Source: Chaetoderma sp. LZ-2023a (taxonomy: Eukaryota; Mollusca; Caudofoveata; Chaetodermatida; Chaetodermatidae). Taken from it: 64,000 nt of DNA. Positions 11,741-23,200 of the stretch are shown piece after piece (the stretch's first letter is position 1; the number at the start of each line of letters is the position of its first letter). The stretch spans positions 88,959,312-89,023,311 of the forward strand of contig CM067369.1 of the NCBI GenBank assembly GCA_034401795.1, written 5' to 3'. The notes beneath the pieces were generated by a model. That model saw only the letters and a program-made list of their open reading frames with translations. It had not been told where the DNA came from and did not search any database. The position numbers were made by a program, and so were the translations under genes.

Positions 11741-12067
11741 GTTGTCGGCATGATAAAACGCTAAGATGACGTAGATGTATTATGGGTGGCACTGTTTATC
11801 ACCTGAATGGTTAGTATAAGATAAGGTGAGGTTTCCTTTAAATATCTTCTTTGGTAAAAAGTAGGCCTACATAGCTGAAATTTGGCTATTGGTCGCTTTA
11901 CAGTCAACATTTTCCGAGTCAGAAAGTCGGAGATTCCATAGAACAACGGAAAATAATAGGAAGATAAAATGTTTTACAGCTGGTCTTAAATTTCCGACCA
12001 GCCAATATAATTTGTGCCTGATGGGGCAGTCGCCCCTAGGCCACAACCACGCTACGCCACTGTCAGC

Positions 12068-12350
12068 TGTACGAATTATTTGTCTTTACTATTTAATAAA
12101 CAAACTGTTGATTCTTTTGAAACTAATTTGAACAGGCAGCAACATGACAGCAACAGCACCCAGTCAAATTAGTTTCAAAATATTCAACAGGTTATCTCTA
12201 TAGTTACCATGAAATTGGGATTCTGGGAATTCAGGATTCACAGTATATAAATCGATACTAACACACTCAAAGCATGGGCGGAACTTAGCTAGAGATGGGC
12301 GTGGAATAGCTAGAGATGGCGTGGAATAGCTAGAGATGGGCGTAGAATAG
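12068..12350 (+). repeat. Hairpin MITE family A
   Basis: Runs from TACGAATTATTTGTC through TTTAATAAACAAACTGTTGA and the hairpin to the GGGCGGAACTTAGCTAGAG end. The end is followed by two extra partial copies of AGCTAGAGATGG, a small tandem expansion. Confidence 0.75.
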
Positions 12351-12787
12351 CTAGAAATTTATCCCTCTATAATGATGTAAAATAGAAACGGTGAAACAAA
12401 GCATTAGTAAACCAAAGATATAGCAGTCGAGTAGCATATAACGCCATTCGTCTTGGACAAGAATAGATCTTGGTCTGTTCAACTACAACTTTGTAAATAA
12501 ATAAATAATAACTAAATAAAATATTGTTCTGAGAACATTAGATGCATGAAGCATTTACAAAAAGATGTCCAAAAGAAATTGACGGCATGTTTGCCTTGAG
12601 CAGACTGAAATACTCGGGACATGCCAGTGCCATGTGTTTAGTAATGCAAGTGGGGTGGGGGAGACCCGATCTATGGCTCAAGTTATATAATGTCATAATC
12701 AATTACGTTACAGGTAAGCTGACGTCTAATCAGAATGCGCAATGAACGACGTATCTAGCTACGCCATTTACATTGAACTCTGCCAAG

Positions 12788-12896
12788 TGTATGAATTGTA
12801 AGTCTTTGATGGATTGATTATTTAATAACTATGCTGTTGAATATTTTGAAACTAATTTGACTGGGCGATGTTATTGCCATAGGCACACAATCCTAC
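12788..12896 (+). repeat. Family A, left half only
   Basis: Contains TGTATGAATTGTAAGTC, a TTTAATAACTATGCTGTTGAA stretch and the left hairpin arm, then stops at CCATAGGCAC. The right arm is absent. Confidence 0.65.
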
Positions 12897-15349
12897 ATGT
12901 ATGGATCAAAAGGTGGATACTGCGAGAAGAAAAGTAAACAAAGATAGATTTAAATCAAAATTAATTCATTCATTCTTTGCACTTTGTTGAAAATTTGAAA
13001 TGAACAAGCAATATTAATTTATAAATTTTGGAATTCATATAATATTATCTGAATAGTTTGACACTTCTCCGGACTGTAATACTTTATATTTTGATAGGAT
13101 TTTAGTCGATCATTAATAATTTGAAAAATGATCCGGCAACTCTATTCAAGGTTGAATCCTTGACGACACAAAGCCAGTCGTTGACATGAGAAATAAGAAG
13201 AAATATGTCGCCTGTTAAATAACTCAAAATCTACAAAACTTTGAGTCTGAACAAACGGTATAAATCCCCATCTACGTCTCAAGACAGTTTTCTGACTGAT
13301 TGACCCCAAGGATCCAACCTTAACTTTGAAATGTGCAGGTTTTTACATCCATCTGATTTCAATTTGATATGGCTGATCTAAATGTAAAACTGAAAGAACC
13401 AATATCGAAAAATTACCTGAATCAAATGCCAATTGAAATAACAATAACGAGTGGACGACTGGCTACAGCTGCTTCAACCTCTGTTCATTCATGAACAAAC
13501 AAGATCTGGCAAAACAAAATAATTAATTGTCCTGATTTAACATCATATATCACTAGTTAAAGTATAACCTGCGTAATAATGCTGACTATTGGGACATGTG
13601 GGTCTCATATTAAATCGACGTCATTTTATGTTTAACAATGCATTCTTGGCGCTAGAAACAATACATGCGATTTTTAAGTTCCAAGAAACTCGAAATTAGT
13701 AGGTCTTGTTTCTACCTATGCCATTCTTAAGAGTTGTTAGAAATTGAAGCGATCTGACTGATGGCGTTGATATGAAAGTTCAGTTGGTCTTAATGACCAC
13801 GACGGAAATATAATGAGCACGAATATTTAATGAACTTTGTGGGTGCACCCTAGCGACCGCACGAAAAGTGAGATCCCGATCCGAAAGAGGTGACTGCTGA
13901 ATATATCTAGGTGGAATCAGGAAACAGTCCTTAAAAGGCCACTTGCCGCCAGTAGCTAGAACTGCAGCTGGTAACGGACGTAGTCTCCAGATACTAACGA
14001 ACTGGTCACGGGCCACCAGGCTCTAATATTCAAAACAAACTGGTTGTAGGCTGCCAGAAGCTGCAACCTCGAAGCAATCTGGCCACAGACGGCCAGGAGC
14101 CGAAGATTCTAATGAGCTGACCACAGGTTCGCTAAGAGCAGATATTATGACTGGAACGGTTATGGCTACATGCCAGTTTCTTAAACAGATGATGGATAAA
14201 GCGTTTACTTCATATGATGATGATGATGATGATGATAATCTTCTCATGGGACTGGGTTTAGCTTGTCATGAATACAAGATACAAATGCGAATGGTCATAA
14301 TATGGAATGTTCAAACTGATGACATTGATGTTTTAAAACGGATAACGATATAGTATGATCTACTTCAAACTGTAAATGCAGGCATTTTGATGACGGGTAG
14401 GCCTACACAATCCGAAGAAAAGTTCACCCATTCCTCATTCATGCTGCTACACCGGTGTATGCGGCCAGTGTAGAAACTATGTACAAAGTGAAACGGCAAC
14501 CAACTACATTCTCACTATTACGTCGCTACGCGATTTGAAGAAATCGTGCAAGAATGAATACTAATCTGTCTATAGATGTGCAGCGGAATTTGAGCATTGC
14601 GATATTGGTGATGGCATAAACTATGGTGTTTAAAAGGAAATACGATTGCTATCTATGATCTCGCGAGCATATGCTAGCAGTAGTCCTCACACTATCCATG
14701 GCAAGATTCGGGTTTCTATCATCTGTGACATGCATATGCAACAGGCTTAGGCTTGTGTTATGTTCAATATCATCTTAACCAATTAGAAAATAACATATGT
14801 CGTCACAAGTATGCACGTGTAATACAAACACGCCTATTGTTCTAGATTCCCAAACACCAATAAACAGAGCGTGTGTAAATGGCAGACGGCGTCGTGATTA
14901 TAGTTATTTCTCGAACTGCTGTACCTGTCAGTAGGACCTCGTGGGGATGGGAGTGGGTGGGGGGATGGTGTGTGTTGGAGATAACAATACCTCATCCCAT
15001 GGATCGCCATCAGCAATACCTCATATCAACAGCGGAAGTTGATCTTGGGCTGACTATGAGTGATATGGATGAGAACCTCAATGACACACACAACACATTT
15101 CAAACTGGATCTCAATAATGTATATGATACAGGTCCAGCTCATTGTATATTCATTTGCTCCCTAGAAGTATTGAAAGCCCGTCATTGATTATTCTGAGAA
15201 TAATTTGATAAAGTTACCTCATCCTTATTCAGCGATGAGTGAGCGATATAATGATTGCGCGGCTATCTTCGGTGCTTTTCACCTGTTACCTTGCTGCTGC
15301 ATTGAAATCTGTGCGGGAAAAATCCACAAAACCAAACCCCACCCCACCA
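12897..15349. other. Intergenic; no gene recognised
   Basis: AT-rich sequence with a short GAT run (14214-14234) and no coding family recognised on either strand. Open stretches at 13780-14016, 14023-14247 and 14879-15118 look like chance or low-complexity frames. Confidence 0.5.
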
Positions 15350-16137
15350 CAGTGTTAATACTGAGTATGCCTCTAGAGATGGAATATGCTGACGATGTGG
15401 ACTTTATAGGTGAGGAAAAGAAACCCCTTGACGAACCTCTCTCAATAGCTGCTAGCAAACAAAAAATTGAGAATCTCTATGAATGAATCCAAAACAGAGT
15501 TCACCCACATATACCAATCTACAAACCATGAACCTAAAGAAAATGACGATCCACTCCATGGCGGCGAACCATGGAGGAAAAGTAAAATCCTGGGCTCACT
15601 GCATTGCAGTACCGCTGACATTTCTGCACACTGCGTCATGGGGAACATAGCTTTCTAGTCCATCTGGAAGCTATGGATTCGTAGATCAAAGATGCCCTTG
15701 ATAAAACGACTACGTTTATACAATGCAACCTGCTTGATGATGTATAACTGTAACAGCTGGGCAGCTCCAAAGGCAGCTCTAGATAACCTTGACGCCTGCC
15801 ACCGCAAAGACCTATGCACCATCTCTGGACACCGATGGCCAGACAGCATACTTTCCAAAGATGCACTATACAAGATGTGTAATACGTCGTCCAGCAAAGA
15901 TGGTCCATGTTTGGCCATGTGATAAGGATCCCAGAAGAGACACCAGCACAAAGAGATTTAGAATTCGCCCTACTCGGAGCCAGCAAATACACAGCCCGGA
16001 GAGGACATCATTGCATAAATCTTCTAAGCGACCTCAAGAAAGCAGGATTAGAGACACTCAAGTCAAGAATGGACCTGAACAAGCTAATGATCTTGGCTGA
16101 GGGCAAGTCACAGTGGGCAAAATCGAAGAAGGACTGA
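15350..16137 (+). pseudogene. Non-LTR reverse transcriptase fragment
   Basis: C-terminal part of a LINE-type reverse transcriptase, read in shifting frames. First comes MEYADDVDFIGEEKK with the catalytic YADD (to about 15450), then MNESKTEFTHIY and EPWRKSKILGSL (15467-15658). Next are IKRLRLYNATC...YNCNSWA and LDACHRKDL...GHRWPDSI...LYKMCNT (15692-15922), then MFGHVIRIPEETPAQR and GLETLKSR (15907-16137). This is the RT palm end, thumb and connection region. At least two frameshifts and stops make it dead. The 5' part of the element, including any endonuclease, is not seen. Confidence 0.75.
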
Positions 16138-16202
16138 TTGCAGCTGTATGATGTTTCTACTACTACAACCGCAGAATACAGTAATCATACATACTTTTAA
16201 TA

Positions 16203-16440
16203 GTCCGTCAAGTTGTACGAATTGTATGGCGTTTCTATGTAATAAACAGTATGTTGAATATTCTAAAATTAATTTGACTAGGCAGCAACAGCTCCCGGTC
16301 AAATTAGTTTCAAAATATTCAACAGCTTAACTTGTTGGAAATTGAGATTCAGACAGTGCAGGGATCGATTGATCACAATACGGGCAAAGCATGGGTGGAG
16401 TTTTGCTAGAGATTGGCGGGCATAGCTAGAACTGGATTCA
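16203..16440 (+). repeat. Hairpin MITE family A
   Basis: Begins TAGTCCGTCAAGTTGTACGAA and ends ATAGCTAGAACTGGATTCATC. The internal loop is shortened to TTTGACTAGGCAGCAACAGC. Confidence 0.75.
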
Positions 16441-16731
16441 TCAACAGCTTCAAATAATATGGCGCTGACTATAATGGCGTAACTAGTTTGTTACAGTGTC
16501 CAAAACTAACAAATAGTTCCAAAAACATTTTGCGATATAATAATCTTTATTAACTTACGAAAACTTTAACCATCGAGTCATGTTCGTGGCGCAGTGCTGG
16601 GCTGTCTCCCTGTCGCAGTAAACATAAGACAATTCCATTGACTCCTCGTTGCCCCTCCACCCAGGAGGATGGGTAACCGTGTAGAAACTAAGAAGATGTG
16701 TCAGAAGTTACCAAATATCTCGCCTTCTTAT
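16441..16731. other. Flank of the provirus, no gene recognised
   Basis: Unique-looking sequence ending in TTAT (16728-16731), which is repeated immediately after the 3' LTR as the target-site duplication. Confidence 0.5.
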
Positions 16732-18323
16732 TGTAGATATCGGATTGTCTTATGGGAAGTCATGACCCCGGTAGACGTCTTATATGTGCAAGTAAGACCT
16801 CAGTGAACTTCTCATATTTGAAAATACCAGGGAATAGTAGCAGTAGCAATTAGAGACGGAGTAGGATGCACTGGTTGACTTTGACCAGTGCTAGTAGTGA
16901 TACAGTTTCGCGGAAATAGGATAGGTTTCACAGAAATAGAATAGGAACCAGATTGAAACTGTAGTAGTATATTCATCATGGTAAGTTAGAAAATAGAATA
17001 GATTGGAATAAGACCAACGGTTCTGAGTTGATGGTGTCTGTCAATAGTTGAAGATAAAAGTGGTTGCTGTGGGATCGGCATACACTTTTATAAATTCAGC
17101 AGTCATTTAGGCCGTTAGTTTAGTAAATAATAGAGTGAGAAGAATAGATACGAAATGATGGGAATCGAGAGAATTATAGGAAACAGACTGACATGTAGTT
17201 GTTGACGATCGGCATTCCGAATCCATTAAGCAAGTACAACAACACCAGCTGGCAATGAGATCATACAGCTCATGTGCTTATTAACGTTCGTTTCCTACAG
17301 GCTTATCCACGATAGGCAAGGGACAGAACAGAGGCATTGTAGCGTCCTGTAGGAATTAATAACACAATCGAAATTTGTATATCAACTATATGTCTATCAA
17401 AGGGAGGCAGGCAACAACAACACATTCCGTAATGTTGTTGGTTAGCTGACAGATCGCATCAAATCAGAACCAGCCAACACCGCTTTGACCCTGTTTTAAG
17501 TTAGCTCCATAGAAGAGAAGCCCAGAGTTTGATTGGCCGAGATGACGTCATAATCAATGAGCATCTAGCCAAACTCTGTGGCAGAGAAACAAAAAGAACT
17601 AAGTTTCAGAGTGGAATCGAAAGATAGGCGAACAGGGATTGGTCAGAACGACCAACAGAAATAGGTACGAACTTCTAGGAAGAGATAAGCAGATGTTGAT
17701 TGGGGGACAAGAGTGTGTGGACCAATCAAGCTGTGGTTATAGCTACCTAGAAGGATGAAAGAAACAGAAGCTATGTATTACGATATATATAGATCTATGT
17801 ATCGTAATATGTATAGAAGTTAGGAAAATGTAAATTGTATATAATAGGCACTTTGTCTATTATGGATAATCTTTTACCATCAGTGATTCGAGTAGGTATC
17901 CGTCTACCTCTGTGAGTTCGCAGCGAAATATAAGCAGTAGTTTAGAATAGCAGTTGCTAGAAATCGTGTAAATTATTCTTAAAATATATACAGTTTAGCC
18001 TTTTATATTCGGCAGCAAAAGTCGAAATTGTTATAAGTATATTAGTAATAAATAGTCATCATAATATAAAGTAGTGAGTCGAAGTTGTATTTTACTCCAG
18101 GAGCACGAAACATCATCGTGCCTTACCTGAATCATTCTGATAAATCAGATAGGCCCGTATTGCTAACAAAATATCTTCACAAAATCGGAAGAGGCGAGCC
18201 AGCAATAAGCACCGCTACAGCGTCGGAAAGATAGATTGTCGCAGCAATCTATTAACCATCATAAGTCTTTCCGTGTCGTAGTGGTCGTCATAATCCTGTG
18301 TAATCGGAGACCGAAAATCTTCA
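16732..18323 (+). repeat. 5' LTR of env-bearing provirus
   Basis: Starts TGTAGATATCGG and ends AATCTTCA. It contains TGACGTCA, several CCAAT-type motifs, a TATATATAG box and AATAAA at 18047-18052. The last two suggest U3 up to about 17810, R to about 18070, then U5. Confidence 0.95.
17531..17792 (+). promoter_or_regulatory. Candidate LTR promoter (CCAAT/CRE/TATA)
   Basis: GATTGG (reverse CCAAT) at 17531, TGACGTCA at 17543-17550, further ATTGG/CCAAT motifs near 17638, 17699 and 17732, then TATATATAG at 17784-17792. The TATA-like box lies in the loop and stem of a hairpin whose arms TATTACGATA and TATCGTAATA (about 17777-17809) are perfect complements. The same array recurs in the 3' LTR. Function is inferred from motif order only. 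Confidence 0.45.
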
Positions 18324-18325
18324 TT

Positions 18326-18343
18326 GGCTTCGTCTGCCAGGAT
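18326..18343 (+). promoter_or_regulatory. Primer-binding-site position
   Basis: Two bases after the 5' LTR the sequence becomes TGGCTTCGTCTGCCAGGA. Its TGG start, complementary to CCA, and its location fit a primer site. I could not match it to a tRNA. Confidence 0.4.
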
Positions 18344-18375
18344 AGGAGTAAAATAAACGCAAACTGTAAGTACTA

Positions 18376-18588
18376 ATGGCCCAAGTAGATCGGCCAGCTA
18401 ATATTGTACTGAAAGACATTGCCGACCGTGTACAGGTATTCGTAGAACTAGCGAAACAATCCGAATCTGCCAAAGTAACTCAGCATAGAGAATACGGTGA
18501 CGATTCATTGATAAAAATAATAACTGACATTAATTGCCCTGAACAACCCCGACTTCAACGAGTAGTAGTGTGTCTGTACTACCGGTAG
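18376..18588 (+). CDS. Short leader ORF upstream of gag
   Basis: A 70-codon frame starting at ATG 18376 and ending TAG 18586-18588, 11 bases before the gag ATG. It begins MAQVDRPANIVLKDIADRVQ and has no recognised domain. A GTAAGT, which fits a splice donor, sits at 18366-18371 just before it. Gag's frame is -1 relative to this one and is open from 18543, so the two overlap by about 45 bases. It could be a real leader peptide, an extra gag N-terminus reached by frameshift, or chance. Confidence 0.4.
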   Translation: MAQVDRPANIVLKDIADRVQVFVELAKQSESAKVTQHREYGDDSLIKIITDINCPEQPRLQRVVVCLYYR

Positions 18589-18599
18589 ACATCTATAAA

Positions 18600-20228
18600 A
18601 TGGCGTCTCCACGTAGACCAACCGTACCAGCCGACCTAGGACCACCTCCAGTAGAGATACCCCAACGAACTGAATTACGACCAGAAACGGTAGCAGCCAT
18701 GCAGACTATGGGGACGGCGATGGCCACTACTATTGTGGATAGCAGTAATAGACGTGAGAACGACCGGGTACATCGACAGGAGATTAGGGAAACCATCCAG
18801 CGAATTCAACCCTGTGATGGTTTATTGCCGGAACAAGTGCGTGCCTTTTTGGAAGACACAAGAAGGGCGTGGGTAGCAAATGCGGGATTATTAGAGGGAG
18901 TACCCGCCTACATAGTCACTAGGGCTGCCCGTGGTCAACTGGCACGAGCGGTAGATGATTTCCTGGTGGGGAAAATAAGGGATGAAGTAACGTTTGAAGA
19001 GTTGAGGGATTATATTACTTCGAATTTCGTGTCATCCAACGAGCAGGAGAGAATAAAGTATGACCTAGAAGGGGTAAGGCAAAGACGAAATGAAACTATA
19101 ATAACCTTTAATAGAAGATATCGAGAATTAGCCAACCGAGCGTACCCGATAGAGAATGTGGACAACAGAAGAACAGTGCTCGGTATATATTTGAAAGCAG
19201 TAAACGACAAGGGACTAAGTAAAAGGATTGTACGCAAGAGGGCGGGAACGTTGGCACGAGCAATAGAAATCGCGGAAGAAGAGGAGACTTACAACGATCT
19301 CCTGAAAGCAATGAGAATAGACGGGAGGTCGGAAGAAAGAATGGAGATCGATGCTTTAGAGCCTGCAGACGAACAAAGCATATGGCAAGTAGTTAATTCG
19401 TTGAAACGTCAAATCACACAGCAAAATAAGATGATCGAAAAACTATGTGGTATAATTGGCGAGATGAAGGTGGACAGTGAAAAACCGCGACAAAGAAATC
19501 AGAGCGAAGTGAAACCAAAGCGACCAACACAACCAGTGCAGAGAGCCGCCCCACACGCACCGCGACAGACGCCCGGGAACAAAAATGCCAATCACATAAC
19601 GTGTTATAATTGTGGACGAATAGGGCACTATAAGAGTGAGTGTAACCAGCCTGCGCAACCACCACGACAAACTCTGTGGCAGAAGAGAGCGCAGAAGCCA
19701 CAACAAAGGGGACAAAGACCGCCCCTAACGTGCTTTACCTGTGGTAAAGAGGGCCACATGGCAAGGGACTGTGTTAGCACTCGGGGGTTGTTTACCGAAG
19801 GAAGTAACCGACCCAAGACAATTACGTGCTTCCGGTGTGGGAAAGATGGACATTTCCTACGCGATTGTCCCAATGCCGGTCCACCAAGGATGGCCAAGCC
19901 ACTACCCCAGAGGGCAAGCAAACGTCCCCGATTAGAAGAATGGGACCTGGACATGCAAGTGGATGAAGTCGGAAATGGTGATAGGCAGTCGAGACCAGAG
20001 ACCACACCGAGGGACTGTTCGCGCAACGTACGGCGCGACATAGCAAATCGAATGAGGGACCCCGACGAATACGAGGACAGGGACGGGTTCATTCTGACGA
20101 GTGAGAACACTGACGAGTATGGAAGATATGGTACTGAACGCGATTCGTCTGGAAGAAGGAATTCGTATGCGGAAGTTGTGAGCGGACGAAGGAGTCCGGT
20201 AAATGGAGACGGAGGAAACCGTTGGTGA
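18600..20228 (+). CDS. gag: Gag polyprotein with three zinc knuckles
   Basis: A 542-residue structural protein. I chose ATG at 18600 (context ATAAAATGG) because the frame upstream holds no ATG before a stop at 18540. The N-terminal part is followed by a capsid-like helical region (about 75-240) with the TFEELRDYI, NRRYRELANRAYP and LGIYLKAV motifs of retrotransposon gag. Three CCHC knuckles follow: CYNCGRIGHYKSEC (about 335-348), CFTCGKEGHMARDC (378-391) and CFRCGKDGHFLRDC (410-423). These bind genomic RNA. Basic and acidic low-complexity sequence ends the protein. Three knuckles is more than most Ty3 elements carry. No internal stop. Confidence 0.93.
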   Translation: MASPRRPTVPADLGPPPVEIPQRTELRPETVAAMQTMGTAMATTIVDSSNRRENDRVHRQEIRETIQRIQPCDGLLPEQVRAFLEDTRRAWVANAGLLEGVPAYIVTRAARGQLARAVDDFLVGKIRDEVTFEELRDYITSNFVSSNEQERIKYDLEGVRQRRNETIITFNRRYRELANRAYPIENVDNRRTVLGIYLKAVNDKGLSKRIVRKRAGTLARAIEIAEEEETYNDLLKAMRIDGRSEERMEIDALEPADEQSIWQVVNSLKRQITQQNKMIEKLCGIIGEMKVDSEKPRQRNQSEVKPKRPTQPVQRAAPHAPRQTPGNKNANHITCYNCGRIGHYKSECNQPAQPPRQTLWQKRAQKPQQRGQRPPLTCFTCGKEGHMARDCVSTRGLFTEGSNRPKTITCFRCGKDGHFLRDCPNAGPPRMAKPLPQRASKRPRLEEWDLDMQVDEVGNGDRQSRPETTPRDCSRNVRRDIANRMRDPDEYEDRDGFILTSENTDEYGRYGTERDSSGRRNSYAEVVSGRRSPVNGDGGNRW

Positions 20229-23200
20229 GGGCACCGACCGAACGGTTTCTGATCCGTCTTAGATTAGAAAGAAACGGTCTTGTGAATAAGGGTGAGTACC
20301 TGCATGCTTTAGTAGATACGGGTGCTAGCACATCCTTAATTCGTAAGGATATTTGGCATAGCATGCTAGATGCTAGGCCGCTAAAACGAGCAAGAACGCT
20401 TTTAGCAGTAAATGGTGCCCCGATAGAACTTTTGGGCGAAACGCAAATCAAATTTGAAAATGCCCGGCCTATTCCCAGTACGGTAGTGGCAAGTATGAGG
20501 CATGAGTGTTTGATTGGAGCGGATGCTTTGCACTTGGGAAATGCAAAGATTGACTATCGGACCAAAGTAGTAGTATGGTTTGGTCAGGTATATCCTTTTA
20601 GGTATCCCTATAGAGAACAATTGCGATATGTGAATGCGAGTTGTAAGGAAACGACCGGATATAAGGATATCGACAAAGTTATAGATGACTTTGCGGATAT
20701 CTTTGATACGGCTCGTCCAAACACTTTAGGATTGGTCCCCAAAGTGAAATGTACGGTACCAACAGGAGATGCTTATCCTATAAGGCAGAAGGCCTACCGT
20801 CTACCGCTAACCAAGCAATATGTGGTCAAGAACCAGGTAAAAGAAATGCTTGACGCGGGCGTCATAAGACCATCGTCATCCCCGTGGGCGTCGCCCATCA
20901 CTTTAGTTCCTAAGAAGGACGGTGACACACGGTTTTGTATTGACTATAGGAAATTGAATTCGGTATGCCGTAAGGACAGTTACCCGCTACCGAATATCTC
21001 TGATATTTTTGATTCGATGCGAGGCGCGACGATCTTTTCTACTATGGACTTGAAGTCTGGATATTGGCAGATACCAATGGCCAGCCAAGACATAGAGAAG
21101 ACGGCGTTCGTCTGCAGCGAAGGTTTGTACGAATGGATTCGTATGCCGTTCGGTTTTTGCAACTCAGGTGCCGTATTTCAAAGGGCGATGAATGACATTT
21201 TCCGGGAATTTGTAGGAAAATGGGTGCATGTGTTCGTAGACGATATAGTCGTATATTCACGAAATCCAACGGAACATGCACAACACTTGCGTAAGGTCAT
21301 GCGCAAGATTCGAGAGTATAATTTGCAAGTGAAAAAGAAGAAATGTGATTTCGCCAGTAAGTCAGTAGACTTGTTAGGATATCGCATTTCAGCACAAGGT
21401 GTAGCTCCTCAGGCTCAGAAGGTCAAGGTCATTAGAGAAATGTCTCCACCCCGAGATGTAGGTGAAGTGAGAAGCTTTCTCGGAGCTACGGGTTATTACC
21501 GATCGTGTGTACAAGGCTACGCCGAAATTGCAAAGCCTCTGATAGAATTGACCAAGAAGTATAAACGTTTTGAGTGGGGTAAGGATGAACAGCAAGCGTT
21601 CAAGAAATTGCAGAACTTGCTGTGTAGTGAGACGGTTCTCACATATCCGAATTTAAATGCCCCTTATAAATTATACACTGACGCGTCTAGTTATGCTATT
21701 GGTGCTATACTGGTACAAGACGATGATAAGGGTATAGAGCGGGTAATTCAGTATGTGAGCTCTACTCTTAAAGATAGTCAGCTTAATTGGCCCGTAATAG
21801 AGGAGGCTTACGCTGTGATCTATGCGTTGAAGAAGCTCCGCCCATATCTATTTGGCGCGCAGTTTACCGTGTACACCGACCACAAACCCCTCAAGAGTTT
21901 GTTTGTGGGTGAGGTGAAGAACACGAAGGTGCAGCGCTGGGCAGTTCTGATTGCTGAGTACGGATGTAAGATTGAGTACATCCAGGGATCGAAGAATATT
22001 CGAGCGGACATGTTGTCCAGGTTGCGTCGTCCTGTGGAGGTCGCCACGTTAGACACGGGCGATTATGTCATACCAGAGGTGGACGAAGGTGTGTTACCAC
22101 ACGTCCCTCTGGAGGTGTATGACGTACCCTACGACGAATTACGTACCGAACAGACCAAGGAATACCCGGAGTTGTTCAAGAACACACCGGAGGAGTATAT
22201 GGTCAAAAACGGTATTTTGTATTCCTTAGTGACACCTTCAGCGTTGGACGCTGAGTACCCCAGAATCGTATTACCTGCCCTGTTCCGTGAGAAAGTGCTC
22301 CGGAAGGCTCATGAGAGAGCCGGTCACCAAGGTCTGAAGAAGACCATCGGCATGGTAAGGGATTCTTTTGTGTGGACGTCTTTAAGGAAAGATGTGGTTC
22401 ATATGATTGAAACGTGTACAACGTGCCAGGTCAACCGACCCGTCACTACACGACCCCAATACAGTGAGATGCCCATGGCTAATTATCCGAGTCAGATAAT
22501 TGGTATGGATTTGATCGGTCCACTGTTGGAGTCAAGCAGAGGTAATGTGTACATCATGACGATAATTGATCACTGTTCTGCATGGGCAGAAGCATACCCA
22601 ATTGCTGCCAAGACATCTCAGAATGTGGAAGACAAGTTCTTTAATGAGTATGTCGCTCGTCATGGTGTCCCTGAAATCTTAATAACGGATCAGGGTAAAG
22701 AATTTTGTTCAAACAATCTGGAAGAACGATTTAAGGAACACGGTATCGATCATAGAAGATCGAGTCCATACCATCCGCAAACGAATGGACGGACCGAGAG
22801 GTTCAATCGTACGCTCAAGGAGCTAATCCAGAAAGGTGTGAATAATGAATCCCGTGCATGGGAGGACGAACTGGGCGCGGCTTTAACAGCATACCGCAGC
22901 TCTCGTCACTCCACGACTGGATATACGCCATTTTATCTGACGTATGGTCGTCGTGCAAGGCTTCCGTTAACTGTCCCACTGGATGCCACGCAGGATCTGG
23001 GTGAAAGACTTACGTGTCTTAATAATGCCTTGCTGCGAGCTCGTGGAGAAACGGCTAAGTCTCGGGAAGTGCACCGAGAACAAATTAACAAGCGTGCACA
23101 CGCTGGTGAATTCAAGGTGGGCGATTCAGTGGTCGTAAAAGCTGAGGAGAGGATGAAATTGACCTCTCGCAGTGACCCTGAGTACGAAATCTTCAAGATC

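Noticed and set aside
14023-14353. Ser/Asp-run frames on both strands
   Set aside because: A short GAT microsatellite; no conserved domain.
19628-20110. 160-codon frame antisense to gag
   Set aside because: Shadow of gag with Cys/Leu-rich composition from the zinc knuckles.
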